This document shows, piece by piece, positions 55,426-64,000 of a DNA stretch of 64,000 bases (position 1 is the stretch's first letter; each line of letters opens with the position of its first letter). The stretch lies in the NCBI GenBank assembly GCA_033032175.1, contig CM065324.1, forward strand, positions 1 through 64,000, read 5' to 3'. The notes below the pieces were generated by a model, which worked only from the letters and a program-made list of their open reading frames with translations, had not been told where the DNA came from and searched no databases. Source of the stretch: Saturnia japonica (taxonomy: Eukaryota > Arthropoda > Insecta > Lepidoptera > Saturniidae). The position numbers and the translations under genes were made by a program.

Positions 55426-56230
55426 GTATAGTGACGTAAAGAATATAATGTAATATATTATAATAATAACAACAATATATTAGTTTTGAAGTTTGGTTTG
55501 AAATAAGAATAACAATATATTAATTTGAAAGTGATAAAATAAAGAGACTTATTCAAATTTAAGTGAATTTACAAGAAAAGTGAGAGTGATTATATATTTC
55601 GTTTTATAAATTCAACACGTATGAGCATGATTTTAATATTTATTTGAGGTTAACCTCACTTTTTGATTGTAAGTATCAGTGAATGTATATAAATCTGTTA
55701 AAATTAGCAAGTATTAATAAATATGACTGTAAATCTAGTGAACATTATTAATTCTAAAAACAATAAAAAATATAAATTAAATAATAATTAAAAAAAAAAA
55801 CACGATTAGAAAATAAAAATATGTATACGTACATCTTTTTTAATTATTCGTTTTTAATGATTTATTTATTCATTTTTAATTTTATAAAATTGTTGCATTT
55901 CTACAAGATTAACTGTCATCATATAATTGTATTACTTTGAAAAGATAATTCCAATTATTTATTCATAACTTGTAAATATAATACAATAAATAAATAGCAA
56001 TGATATTATAATAAGAACAATGATAAAATAAATTACTCATTAATTGTATGCATGTCTATAATAATAAAATAGCTTTCATTTAATACGGAAAAAATTGTTT
56101 TTCTTAAGGCTTAAGCCTTATCTACCCCATTTTCGTGAAGTTGCAAATAGTAGAAAAATGATATTATGTCGTAAAGAAGTTTCACTTCTTACCTGTGTAC
56201 TTTGGTACACACACATTTTTTGTTTAATAA

Positions 56231-57104
56231 TGTATACAATTACAAAATGAGTATAATCATTGATAAAAGTTAAGAAATATTTATAACCGTCTCTACTGGT
56301 TGGAGATATAGGTCCACATACATCAGTGTGTACTATTTCAAGTGGCTGTTTAGCTCTATATCCAATCTTATTATACAGTTGTAGTGTCATTTTACCTAGC
56401 AGACATGGTTCACATAATGTATTTTCTATATTAATATTTCTTAAGTCATTTAAACCATTTACCATATTTGTTTTTACCAGCCGATTAATATTATGCATTC
56501 CTAAATGACCAAACCTTCTATGCCACAAACTAGCTATCTCATTAAATTCTTTGTTTACATAGTTGCAATTTTGTTGGTTGATGCTTGTCTTAATAGTATA
56601 CAAATTACCTTCTAAGTTGCCTATCATTATCATGTTATCATATCTATTATAAATTCTAACCTTACCGTGTGTGAATGTCGCTTTATATCCACTTAAATTC
56701 ATTTTAGATACGGATATTAAATTTTTCCTTAATTCAGGAACAAAATGTACATTTTTAATAGTACATGGATATGCTTTTCTACCTACATAACCTATTACCT
56801 GTATATTTCCAATACCTATCGCTTGTAAAGTTACACCATTTTTAGCAGCTGCAATATATTTAGGTTGCTTAAGCTCTATATAGTCTGTAAAATAATCTTT
56901 CGTGTTTACTAAATGATCAGAGCATCCAGAGTCTACACACCACAACAAACTGTCCATCTTTTGTTCACAATTGTTAGATACATTTTCATACATAAAACAG
57001 TCACTCCTATCCATATTAAAAGCATCCACGCTGTCTTTCGAATCTTCGTTGTTCTCGGTATGTTCCTCGAGCTTGTCCTTGGTACACGCCGCGTCTTTGT
57101 CCAT
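56231..57104 (-). pseudogene. pol: C3 protease and integrase N-terminal part
   Basis: The protease site CVDSGCSDHLVNTKDYFTDY is intact (DSGC form) near 56950-56890. The pre-integrase zinc region (SLWHRRFGHLGMHNINRLV, CEPCLLGKM) follows, then the first integrase Asp block EIVHTDVCGPISPTSRDGYK. The frame ends in inserted sequence just after YIIKQK. A long, acidic N-terminal part links it to the gag zinc knuckle. Confidence 0.88.
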
Positions 57105-57189
57105 GATAATCTCCCCGTCTTTGGCCTATATAAGCTCTACGCTGTTCTCCTTGTCCGTAGTATTCACCTCCTCTTTGATACCCACGCCG

Positions 57190-57787
57190 AACTGAGTTTA
57201 TGTCACGTCCTTGTTTGTTTTAATCTTGATTCTTCTCCCGACATTGAAACTTTTTGTGTCCGGGCTTACCACAAGTATAACATAGAAATGCATTATTACT
57301 GCAAATTTTCAACAGTCTCAAGTGCTGTAACAATTCCTTCATAGCTTTCCGGCATCGATAGTAATATATAGTTGACTTGTTCATCCTCTTTTAATTCCGA
57401 CTCCGCTTCCTTTAAATACAAAAATATCGCCTCTAATTTTAATGTATGATCCAACAAAGACAACTTTTCATTATATTTTAAATTCGCTAAATTTCTTCTT
57501 AAAAGTAACTTTGAGCGTACGCCTTTTGCTTTAAAATTTAGTTCTAACGTTTTTATCATCTCATACGCTGAACCTTTTCTCACGTAATCAAGATGGGTGT
57601 CGGACACGGCAGCGATAATGAGTGCTTGTGCCCTTGCCTCAGCTTTTTTATTTTCATATTCACTTGTATATTTTGCATCCTCAATAGCTTCGTGAACTTC
57701 ATTCTCTTTTAAAATACTTTTCAATCGAAATACCCACGTGTTGAATTTTTTGCCATCGAATGGTATGATGGGAAAATGTTTATACAT
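57190..57787 (-). pseudogene. gag: C3 gag
   Basis: The start MYKHFPIIPFDGKKFNTWVF at 57787 is typical of copia gag. The capsid (UBN2-like) part contains LLLRRNLANLKYNEKLSLLD and VNYILLSMPESYEGIVTALE. A frame change near 57296 leads to the zinc knuckle CYTCGKPGHKKFQC (about 57280-57240), then an Arg/Gly/Tyr/Gln-rich region. Confidence 0.87.
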
Positions 57788-57863
57788 ATTTTATTCTTAT
57801 GCACATAGCCTAACAATACATCAATATAATAAGATTAATATAACCATGTCTAATAAAACGACG

Positions 57864-57875
57864 CTCTGCTACCAC
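57864..57875 (-). other. C3 primer-binding site (initiator tRNA-Met 3' end)
   Basis: TGGTAGCAGAGC lies one base after the 5' LTR on the minus strand. It is complementary to the 3' end of animal initiator tRNA-Met, including CCA. This is a different priming mode from C1. Confidence 0.75.
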
Positions 57876-58037
57876 TGTTGAGGAGGAGGATTACGGGGCG
57901 ATTTTTAAATAAACCACTTTTCTTTTATAACATATTTCTTTTCTTAATGTTTGTATCTTAGCAACTCAATATACATTATCTTTTTAATTCATAGACATAG
58001 ATTTCATAAGAGAGGAGATGCGCATTGTTATTCAACA
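57876..58037 (-). repeat. C3 5' LTR
   Basis: 162 bp, near-identical to 51444-51605. Duplication GTTTA at 58038-58042. Confidence 0.93.
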
Positions 58038-58042
58038 GTTTA

Positions 58043-59284
58043 CAAGTGGCCAGTTCTAAAAACATTCAGTGTCGCCAACGTAATGAAAAATTAAAATACT
58101 TGTACTTGCTAGAAGAACAATAATTATGATAGACTATACTATTTACATTTCTTTATTTTCTTGATGACAGTTCTAATTTGATAGTTGTAGTGTTGTGACC
58201 AAATAAGTACCTAATGATATCGATCGAATATATTTATTATATTTTGAACAAAGACAAATACAACAAAAACATTCAAATATATTTGAATTGTCGTTATAAT
58301 TATTTCGTTTCATTGTCGAGTACCTACTTAAGATTAGTTGTGAATCGCGACGCGGAATCCAATCATTAATCTATGGTTTAATAAACATTAGAACAGTAGA
58401 TTGTATGCAAAGTGAGATTAGATCAGTTTTCGAAATTCAGTCTTATATTTTTGTTATTTCATTTTATTTTTCAAAAACACAATAACAAAAAAAACCTCAT
58501 TAATTTATTTTTAACTAGCGGTGTGCCCGCGGCTCCGTATGCTTTTGTTACCACACAGTAGTTATTATTTTTACTCATATTGTTGACAAAATTGCTCGTT
58601 TCGTTCATTGTTGTATGCGTCCCGTCTACAAAATTTGATCAGAATCGGTTGAGAATTGATGAACATTTAATTTTTTGAATCCTTTTTTTTATTTATAGAA
58701 ATAATATTGCCAATTCTTATAGCCCATTAACTATGTAAATACTTCATGTGTACAAAACTTCATTCAAATTGGCCAAGAATTATCGTAAATAGATTATTTA
58801 GGAAAAAAAATTAAGATTTCTAAAAGTAATATTGAAATTTCTTGTACCCCATTAATTGCCCTAAGACATAATCATCCCCTGTACAAAATATCATAAGAAT
58901 CGGTCAAGCCGTTTTTGAGTTACATTCGCGTGAACTCCTGCTACCCTGGCTCTCGAATTCGTGTTGTGGGTGACTTTTTAAGATCATCATCAATTTGGTA
59001 TGTTTCTTAGAGTTTAATCAGCGTAAGCTATGTAAGTGCCGGAAAATCGTTGTTTTCCGAATTGATTTTTATTTACTCGGAACTAAATTCTTTTTCCAAC
59101 ATAAAAGTAGCTTGCGGCAGATATTTAATAAAGATTTTGTAAAATAATGTCAGTATGGCAAACAACAAAAAAGGCATAATATATAGTATAGGTATATAAT
59201 GTAATATAATATGTTATTATTTTCAGATACTTAATATGTTATTTATAAAAATATAGACAGCACATAAAATAATTTCTTAGTTTT
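58043..59284. other. AT-rich stretch with interspersed repeats
   Basis: No gene seen. At 58514 the sequence ACTAGCGGTGTGCCCGCGGC is a common lepidopteran repeat end. Following it, short degenerate units of 'aaatt..atcagaatcggt' occur twice (58640 and 58890). At 59008-59105 lies the relative of 45768-45872. Confidence 0.55.
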
Positions 59285-59765
59285 TTTTTGTAAATATACG
59301 CTTTTATTAGTTTCATATGTATGTATATATGTATGTAACGGTAACTTTGATCACGATTTTTACATTTTTTTAAATGGCGGATTAGCTCGAAATTTGGCAT
59401 ACTTATCAAGAACCGATGACAATTCAATATTTCAAACAGTTAGACCCGTTATCCTTACTGGGTTATTCAGGATTAGCGAAAATCAAACTAAAAAAACTAA
59501 AAAAAACACGCATTTATAGAAAATCCTACTAAAAAATTTAAATTAAATTTGAAATAAAAAAGGTGTAAATAATTGTAGGAAAAAAAAATGTACATATCTG
59601 TCAATAAAATGTTTATAACTATTGACACCATGCACCCCACGCTTTTTATGCAATTAATTTTTTTTTTTACACTATTCTTAATTTTCTATTTTTTAGTTGG
59701 ATTTTCTGTAAAAGCATATTTTTTAGTTTTTTTTAAACTATTATTTTAATGTGATAATAATGTAC
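59285..59765. repeat. Foldback element related to the insertion in C3, without helicase
   Basis: The left part (CGCTTTTATTAGTTTCATAT, GTATGTAAC, ACCGATGACAATTCAATA) matches 54075-54210. The right part is an imperfect palindrome (AAAACACGCATTTATAGAAA versus TTTCTGTAAAAGCATATTTT) with the same central GTCAATAAAATGTTTATAAC and TGCACCCCACGC blocks as 54860-55285. The Helitron fragment is absent, so this looks like a short non-autonomous relative. Confidence 0.7.
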
Positions 59766-59766
59766 A

Positions 59767-60180
59767 TTGTCCAGATGCGTCATGTCGAATGCAGTGAGCA
59801 GTGTGCAGTATGCAGTATGCAGTGTGCAGCGTGTTGTTCGAGACCGGCGCGGCGCGGCGCCGCGGTGCTGCGCTGCGCATCAGTGCAGTTCGTATAAGTC
59901 TCGTCATGTGCAGCAATCATACTTACTTACTAGTTTAACATATTTCTAATAACTTACAATAATAATGATGTAATTGACGCGGTTCACACACGCATGCACA
60001 CATACACATACACAGGCGACAGGGACACTTTAGTGCGCAAAGCGACTGCGTCAAGTGCGTGAACCAACCAGCCGGATTGAACCAACTCTGAGGCTCCGCA
60101 CTCCGCTCCAACCGCGACACCTACTACAGGTGTGAGGTGCCGGGTGCGGGGTGCGGGGTGCGGCATGCGGACAGACAAAA
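59767..60180. other. GC-rich patch with short tandem repeats
   Basis: Tandem GCAGT(A/G)T units at 59794-59832, GCGGCGC repeats near 59850 and GTGCGGG units at 60141-60165. Short frames here show no protein-like features. Confidence 0.6.
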
Positions 60181-60646
60181 CGCTTCTCAAAATAATATAC
60201 CTAACATTATATTCAAAGTAGTATATATAGTAATATAGTACCAAATTCATTTTATAGATAGGTGTCCATATGTTACAGTGTAATCTGTAGATATTAAGTA
60301 CTTAAGGTGCCGGTGGTACGTTGCCGTGTTAGTTATCGCGGCGAAACATTTTGTCACTGTTTGGATATACTTTCAATCCGTAAAGAAAAGTTCTTAAATG
60401 ATTAGAGGAAGGTGCGATGACCTTGGGTGCTATTCATTTGTTTTTTAGAGACCCTTGAGGATCACAATATTTCTAGCAGGTATATGTAGAATACGAATCG
60501 CTCAGAAACCCATCTGGAATACTTTGCACCTCAAAAAAAGCAAACAGCAAGTGAGTGGTCGCTTCCGCCATGGCGACATGCTGCGCGGACAATGAGAGTG
60601 CAGTCGCGGTATAAGCTTGTTAGTTATAAACAATTACATTAGTAGG
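60181..60646. other. Intergenic sequence
   Basis: No gene, repeat or structure was recognised. Confidence 0.5.
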
Positions 60647-60797
60647 TGTAGGATTTTGAATGTATTCCAAACAAAGGCCCTCTATAAATGTTTTTGGTAA
60701 AAATGGGTATGTCATAATGACAGACATTGTTGATGATATTATAAAATAAAATTCTATTTGAGAACAATTAATTGTGTTCATTGTGTAAGAACCTACA
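60647..60797 (+). repeat. Mag-like element 5' LTR
   Basis: 151 bp; matches 62768-62918. TGGCGACGAGGATAAAC, a likely tRNA primer site, begins seven bases downstream and ends just before the gag ATG. Confidence 0.9.
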
Positions 60798-60821
60798 CAA
60801 AACTGGCGACGAGGATAAACA

Positions 60822-61379
60822 ATGGAACTGGCATCACCGTATAATGTGGGCATTGCGGGATCTCAATTTGATCCGCACATTGACCCAGGAACGAATGGTG
60901 CGAAATGGCGTACATGGGTGCGGAATTTTAATTATTATATTGATGGGCAAACAGGGCTATCATCTAAACAAAAACTAGCCAGATTACTTCATCAAGCGGT
61001 ACCTTCAGTGCAAGACATATATGAGACGTTTGACGTGAATCCAAAAGAACACGGAGATTTATACGAAGTTGCGGTGAAGAAATTAACACAGTATTTTATT
61101 CCAAAGACAAATACTGTTTATGAAAGGCAGATATTCAGAAATATAGATATGTCGACAGATGAAACTGTTCAGCAATATGTGATACGATTAAGAAATGCTG
61201 GAAAGTATTGTGAATTTACGAATTTCGACGAAGTAATAAGAGACAAATTGGTACAGAAATGTCCGCATAAAAGTCTAGTCAGAAAATGGATTAGAAAGGG
61301 AAGTGAATTGACATTGGAAGAAGCCACAAACGTGGCAAGAATTTTTGAACTAGAATTTAACATGGAAAATAATTTGTGA
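60822..61379 (+). CDS. gag: Mag-like gag capsid
   Basis: An intact frame of 185 codons starting MELASPYNVGIAGSQFDPHI. The retrotransposon capsid motif is present (LLHQAVPSVQDIYETFDV, QIFRNIDMSTDETVQQYVIR, CEFTNFDEVIRDKLVQKC, LTLEEATNVARIFELE). The stop overlaps the next frame, so zinc knuckles and protease would come from a -1 frame change. This may be programmed or a mutation. The start is the first ATG after the primer site. Confidence 0.88.
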   Translation: MELASPYNVGIAGSQFDPHIDPGTNGAKWRTWVRNFNYYIDGQTGLSSKQKLARLLHQAVPSVQDIYETFDVNPKEHGDLYEVAVKKLTQYFIPKTNTVYERQIFRNIDMSTDETVQQYVIRLRNAGKYCEFTNFDEVIRDKLVQKCPHKSLVRKWIRKGSELTLEEATNVARIFELEFNMENNL

Positions 61380-62164
61380 AAAAGGAAAAAGAGATTGAAA
61401 AGAAGGAAGATGAAACAATAGGTAGAATTTTCAAGTTTCAAAATGACCAAAAATGTTACAGATGTGGATATACTGGACATCATGCAAAAGAGGTAAAAAA
61501 ATGCCCGGCGTATAACCAGACATGTGACAGATGCAATATAAAAGGGCATTTCAAGAAACAATGCAAGACAAAAGGTAATATAGAAGTAGTCAAGAAAAAC
61601 ACCAAGAAGAGGAGAAATATAAGGTATATAATAAAAGAAGAAAGCACAGATAGTGATGACTCAGACAGTAAGTGTGACAGTGAATGTGAAAGTCATGGAC
61701 AAGAACAGGTACATTCTGTATTGCATATAAATTCTTCTACACAAAATAAATATGATATATTGTTAAATAATAAATATATATTAAGATTTGTTATTGACTC
61801 TGGAGCATGTATAAATATTATTGATAGATATGAGTATGAAAATTTATTAAAGAACGGTTTAGATATTAAAAAGTTAAAAGGATGTAATCAACAGTATTAT
61901 GCATATGGTGGAAGAATGTTACCAAGCATAGGTACCTTTAATGTATCTGTATTTTCACCACAAACAAGAAAGGAGGTTAGGAGTGTTGATGTATTTGTAT
62001 ATGACGGACGTGGACCATCATTGTTGAGTAAAGTAACTTCTGAAATGTTAGGGTTATTGAGGGCTGGGCCTGAGACTCTCAACGTCAGCTTTATTGAAAA
62101 AAGCCTGATTAAATCTCAATACCCTCAGCTGTTCCAAGGTGTAGGAAAATTGAAAAATTTTTAA
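61376..62164 (+). CDS. Mag-like zinc knuckles and protease
   Basis: This frame lacks a normal ATG and is expected to be reached from gag by a frame change. Two zinc knuckles are present: CYRCGYTGHHAKEVKKC (with extra residues) and CDRCNIKGHFKKQC. A Ser/Asp-rich spacer follows. The aspartic protease begins with LRFVIDSGACINIID (active-site DSGA) and has LLSKVTSEMLGLL. After the stop, 62165-62240 still shows IPIDPKVTVVAQPISR, the usual start of the RT, before coding breaks off. Confidence 0.85.
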   Translation: MKKEKEIEKKEDETIGRIFKFQNDQKCYRCGYTGHHAKEVKKCPAYNQTCDRCNIKGHFKKQCKTKGNIEVVKKNTKKRRNIRYIIKEESTDSDDSDSKCDSECESHGQEQVHSVLHINSSTQNKYDILLNNKYILRFVIDSGACINIIDRYEYENLLKNGLDIKKLKGCNQQYYAYGGRMLPSIGTFNVSVFSPQTRKEVRSVDVFVYDGRGPSLLSKVTSEMLGLLRAGPETLNVSFIEKSLIKSQYPQLFQGVGKLKNF

Positions 62165-62387
62165 TTGGATATACCAATTGATCCCAAAGTAACTGTAGTT
62201 GCACAGCCTATCAGCAGACAACCCTTTAATGTTCGAGAAATTGAAATTCAACATTTTTCCAACCAGTGAAGAAAAGGAATATCAAGGAATTGGGATTGTA
62301 CAAAGATAATTGCAAGCTTAATGGTGAAAGCACTATGGAGCAAGAAAAAGAGACTATAAATAATCGCAAAGATAGCAATATGCAGGA

Positions 62388-62597
62388 ATGCGAAAAAGCA
62401 GGCCAAGGGGAAGAGATATGACAAATCATGACAAGACAGAGAAAGACTTGATATTGGACAAGCGTGACATTACTCCAGACCCTGAGTTTGAGATGACTAG
62501 AGCGAGACCGATCAGGGAACGTTATACTCTGACTAAGTATAAAGATTATGTATTAGGATTGATTTTGAGTTGCATTCATGAGAATAGTATTTTGTAA
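62388..62597 (+). pseudogene. Mag-like integrase C-terminal tail
   Basis: The end PIRERYTLTKYKDYVLGL recalls the R-R-P-YxDYV end of Mag-type integrases. Directly upstream (62240-62390) there is no RT or integrase core, so about 2.5 kb of pol has been deleted. Confidence 0.55.
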
Positions 62598-62767
62598 TAA
62601 TTAAAAAAAAAGTTAATTATGTTTTTTTTTCTTTATATTAATGATAAACTATAGTCAACTGTTGTTTGACAAATTTGTTGGTTGAATAATAAACCTGTTT
62701 ATGTTTTATATTAAGATAGCTGATTATTATGTTTTTTTTTTATTTTGCTATTAAGGAAAAAAGGGAT

Positions 62768-62918
62768 TGTAGGATTTTGAATGTATTCCAAACAAAGGCC
62801 CTCTATAAATGTTTTTGGTAAAAATGGGTATGTCATAATGACAGACATTGTTGATGATATTATAAAATAAAATTCTGTTTGAGAACAATTAATTGTATTC
62901 ATTGTGTAAGAACCTACA
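62768..62918 (+). repeat. Mag-like element 3' LTR
   Basis: 151 bp, preceded by the purine tract AAGGAAAAAAGGGA. Flanking duplication GTAGG at 62919-62923. Confidence 0.9.
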
Positions 62919-62923
62919 GTAGG

Positions 62924-63700
62924 TAACTAAATTGTTTAGGTAGGATGGTCTTTGTAAGTACCACAGATCTCAGTAGCTACTTTTTAATTCACATCGTTGT
63001 TTGTGATGAAGATACAAAATGAATCACAGAATCTGAGATATCATCTTTTTGACAAATTTATATTTTTTGGTATTAATATGTTTATTAATAATTTTACATT
63101 AACTCAGAAAAGGATGTAGCTAATAACTTAAATAGGTCATAACCCAGCCGTGTCATATAGTTCGTAAACTCGCGTCTGCTTTGTGCTTTGCTACAGGGTT
63201 CCCGTGTGTGGTTTTGTGGAGCTACGTTACGCACTAAGTCATTCCGGGCGTTCGTTTGGCGCTGAGATATATGTAATTCACGGTGGTTTTAAGGTTTTGC
63301 ATTTAATAATTTTTGAGTTGGTATACCAGGAGTTTTTTTACTGAACTGATTGCTTGCGTGATATTGTCCTACCATTTGAGGCTGCCACACATACATACAG
63401 TTCACTCCACAAACACAAATAGTTCCCATTCTGCAGTCTAGGTCGACGGGGCAAGGTCAAGGTCACCTCCCGCTCCTGACGATGTGTCTCTTTTGTTTTG
63501 TACCTAGAAAATAACTACTGTGTATCGCAGCAATAGTTTCGAGAGGGATTGATTGAATTAAGGGCCCAACACATATTTCGCGAACTCTCCTGCTACAACA
63601 CCAGTTAATATGACATAGAGCAGGACAACACAAATGCATACCATCAAAAAACCAGTCACTTCTGCGGCAAAATATCAAATATGGAGTTATTGTTAGATAG
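62924..63700. other. Intergenic sequence
   Basis: No gene or repeat recognised. Short frames lack protein-like features. Confidence 0.5.
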
Positions 63701-63901
63701 AGAGAGACTAGATATACATTCAGCCAAAAAAGTATCAGGAATGGATGATTTGTTTATGGTTTCAAATTATTTATTTATTGTTGTTAGATAGACACAACTA
63801 TTTTTCATTTTGGCGTAGAGATAGAGCTGCATCTGTCATTTAGATCAAATACTGTGCTGTTTTTAGTTAGAGCATATCTAGTATGTATTGCAAATTTCAT
63901 A

Positions 63902-64000
63902 ATGGCCAAAAACATCGATCAAAGACACTGAAAATGTAACACAAAGCTTACGGTGACAAGTGAAACAAGTGCTTATGAGTGGTTCAAAGCATTCAAAAGC
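63902..64000 (+). pseudogene. Mariner-like transposase N-terminus, cut by the window end
   Basis: The frame reads MAKNIDQRH, a stop, then VTSETSAYEWFKAFKS, resembling the first helix-turn-helix of mariner transposases (S..YEW.K.FK) with part deleted. An upstream ATTCAGCCAAAAAAGTATCA near 63718 may be the terminal repeat. Only 99 bases are visible, so the call is tentative. Confidence 0.45.

Larger units (their letters stand above)
53992..56230. mobile_element. 2.2-kb composite insertion in C3
   Basis: The integrase coding of C3 breaks at the codons for QK on both sides, suggesting a CAAAAA target duplication. AAGTGAAACTTCTTTATCGA at the left end is repeated in inverted form near the right end (56165-56187), although about 28 further bases follow on the right. 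Inside lie a Helitron helicase fragment (54322-54558), a large palindrome (54860-55285) with an extra direct copy of one arm (55286-55425), and AT-rich sequence to 56100. The class is uncertain: either a Helitron derivative or a foldback element that captured Helitron sequence. Confidence 0.6.
51444..58037 (-). mobile_element. Copia LTR retrotransposon C3
   Basis: Two 162-bp LTRs (51444-51605 and 57876-58037) with TGTTGA/TCAACA ends are flanked by the duplication GTTTA (51439-51443 and 58038-58042). The LTRs differ at a few positions only. The primer site is TGGTAGCAGAGC, just after the 5' LTR, and the purine tract is TTGAGGGAGAG. Gag, protease, integrase, RT and RNase H follow in copia order on the minus strand. 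A foreign insertion of about 2.2 kb (53992-56230) splits the integrase. Confidence 0.93.
60647..62918 (+). mobile_element. Internally deleted Mag-like gypsy LTR retrotransposon
   Basis: Two 151-bp LTRs (60647-60797 and 62768-62918), TGTAGG/CCTACA ends, are flanked by the duplication GTAGG (60642-60646 and 62919-62923). By eye they differ at two positions. Gag and protease are present, RT is cut off a few codons after its start, RNase H and most of integrase are missing, and only a short integrase C-terminal tail remains (62388-62597). At 2272 bp this is a deletion derivative that needs an autonomous partner. Confidence 0.9.

Noticed and set aside
59767..60250. A gene or CpG-island promoter
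   Set aside because: The GC-richness is due to simple tandem repeats and the frames are not protein-like.
1..64000. CRISPR arrays or bacterial operons
   Set aside because: No evenly spaced short repeats; introns, SINEs and retrotransposons show that this is an animal genome.

Overview
The window is a piece of an insect genome, almost certainly a moth or butterfly. The one clear host gene is a four-exon apolipophorin-III gene on the minus strand (44061-45155), whose sequence is typical of Lepidoptera. The repeats (SART/TRAS-like R1-clade elements, tRNA-derived SINEs, mariners, copia and errantivirus-type gypsy elements) fit the same group. The species cannot be named from the sequence alone.

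Layout. 1-5400: plus-strand errantivirus-like LTR element with an env-like gene, cut by the window edge. 5430-10730: minus-strand R1-clade non-LTR element whose reverse transcriptase switches, mid-domain, into the gag of a second R1-type family. 12088-12909: another piece of that second gag joined to a 3' UTR. 12910-29735: a nest of LTR elements on the minus strand. A copia element (C2) is interrupted by an errantivirus (E2, 13121-26161, duplication CTAG), which is interrupted by a second copia (C1, 17287-23135, duplication ACTTG). C1 in turn holds a 1.27-kb copy of the E2/C2 junction found 5.8 kb away. 30092-35320: decayed non-LTR element, including an ORF1 remnant resembling the baculovirus FP protein. 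36059-43440: SINEs, a complete but dead mariner, non-LTR tails and high-copy repeats. 43990-45560: apolipophorin-III and its promoter. 48060-49430: broken minus-strand remnant of a superfamily 1 RNA-virus helicase, that is, an endogenous viral element. 51035-51330: mariner 3' end. 51444-58037: third copia element (C3, duplication GTTTA) interrupted by a 2.2-kb insertion with a Helitron helicase fragment and a large palindrome. 59285-59765: a shorter relative of that palindrome element. 60647-62918: internally deleted Mag-like gypsy element with gag and protease (duplication GTAGG). 63902-64000: start of another mariner-like transposase.

Apolipophorin-III is the only gene that looks functional for the host. 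Everything else coding is transposon- or virus-derived and mostly broken by stops, frameshifts or insertions. The observations most worth checking are the RNA-virus helicase remnant, the locus-specific duplicated junction inside C1, and the RT-to-gag chimera of the R1 elements.
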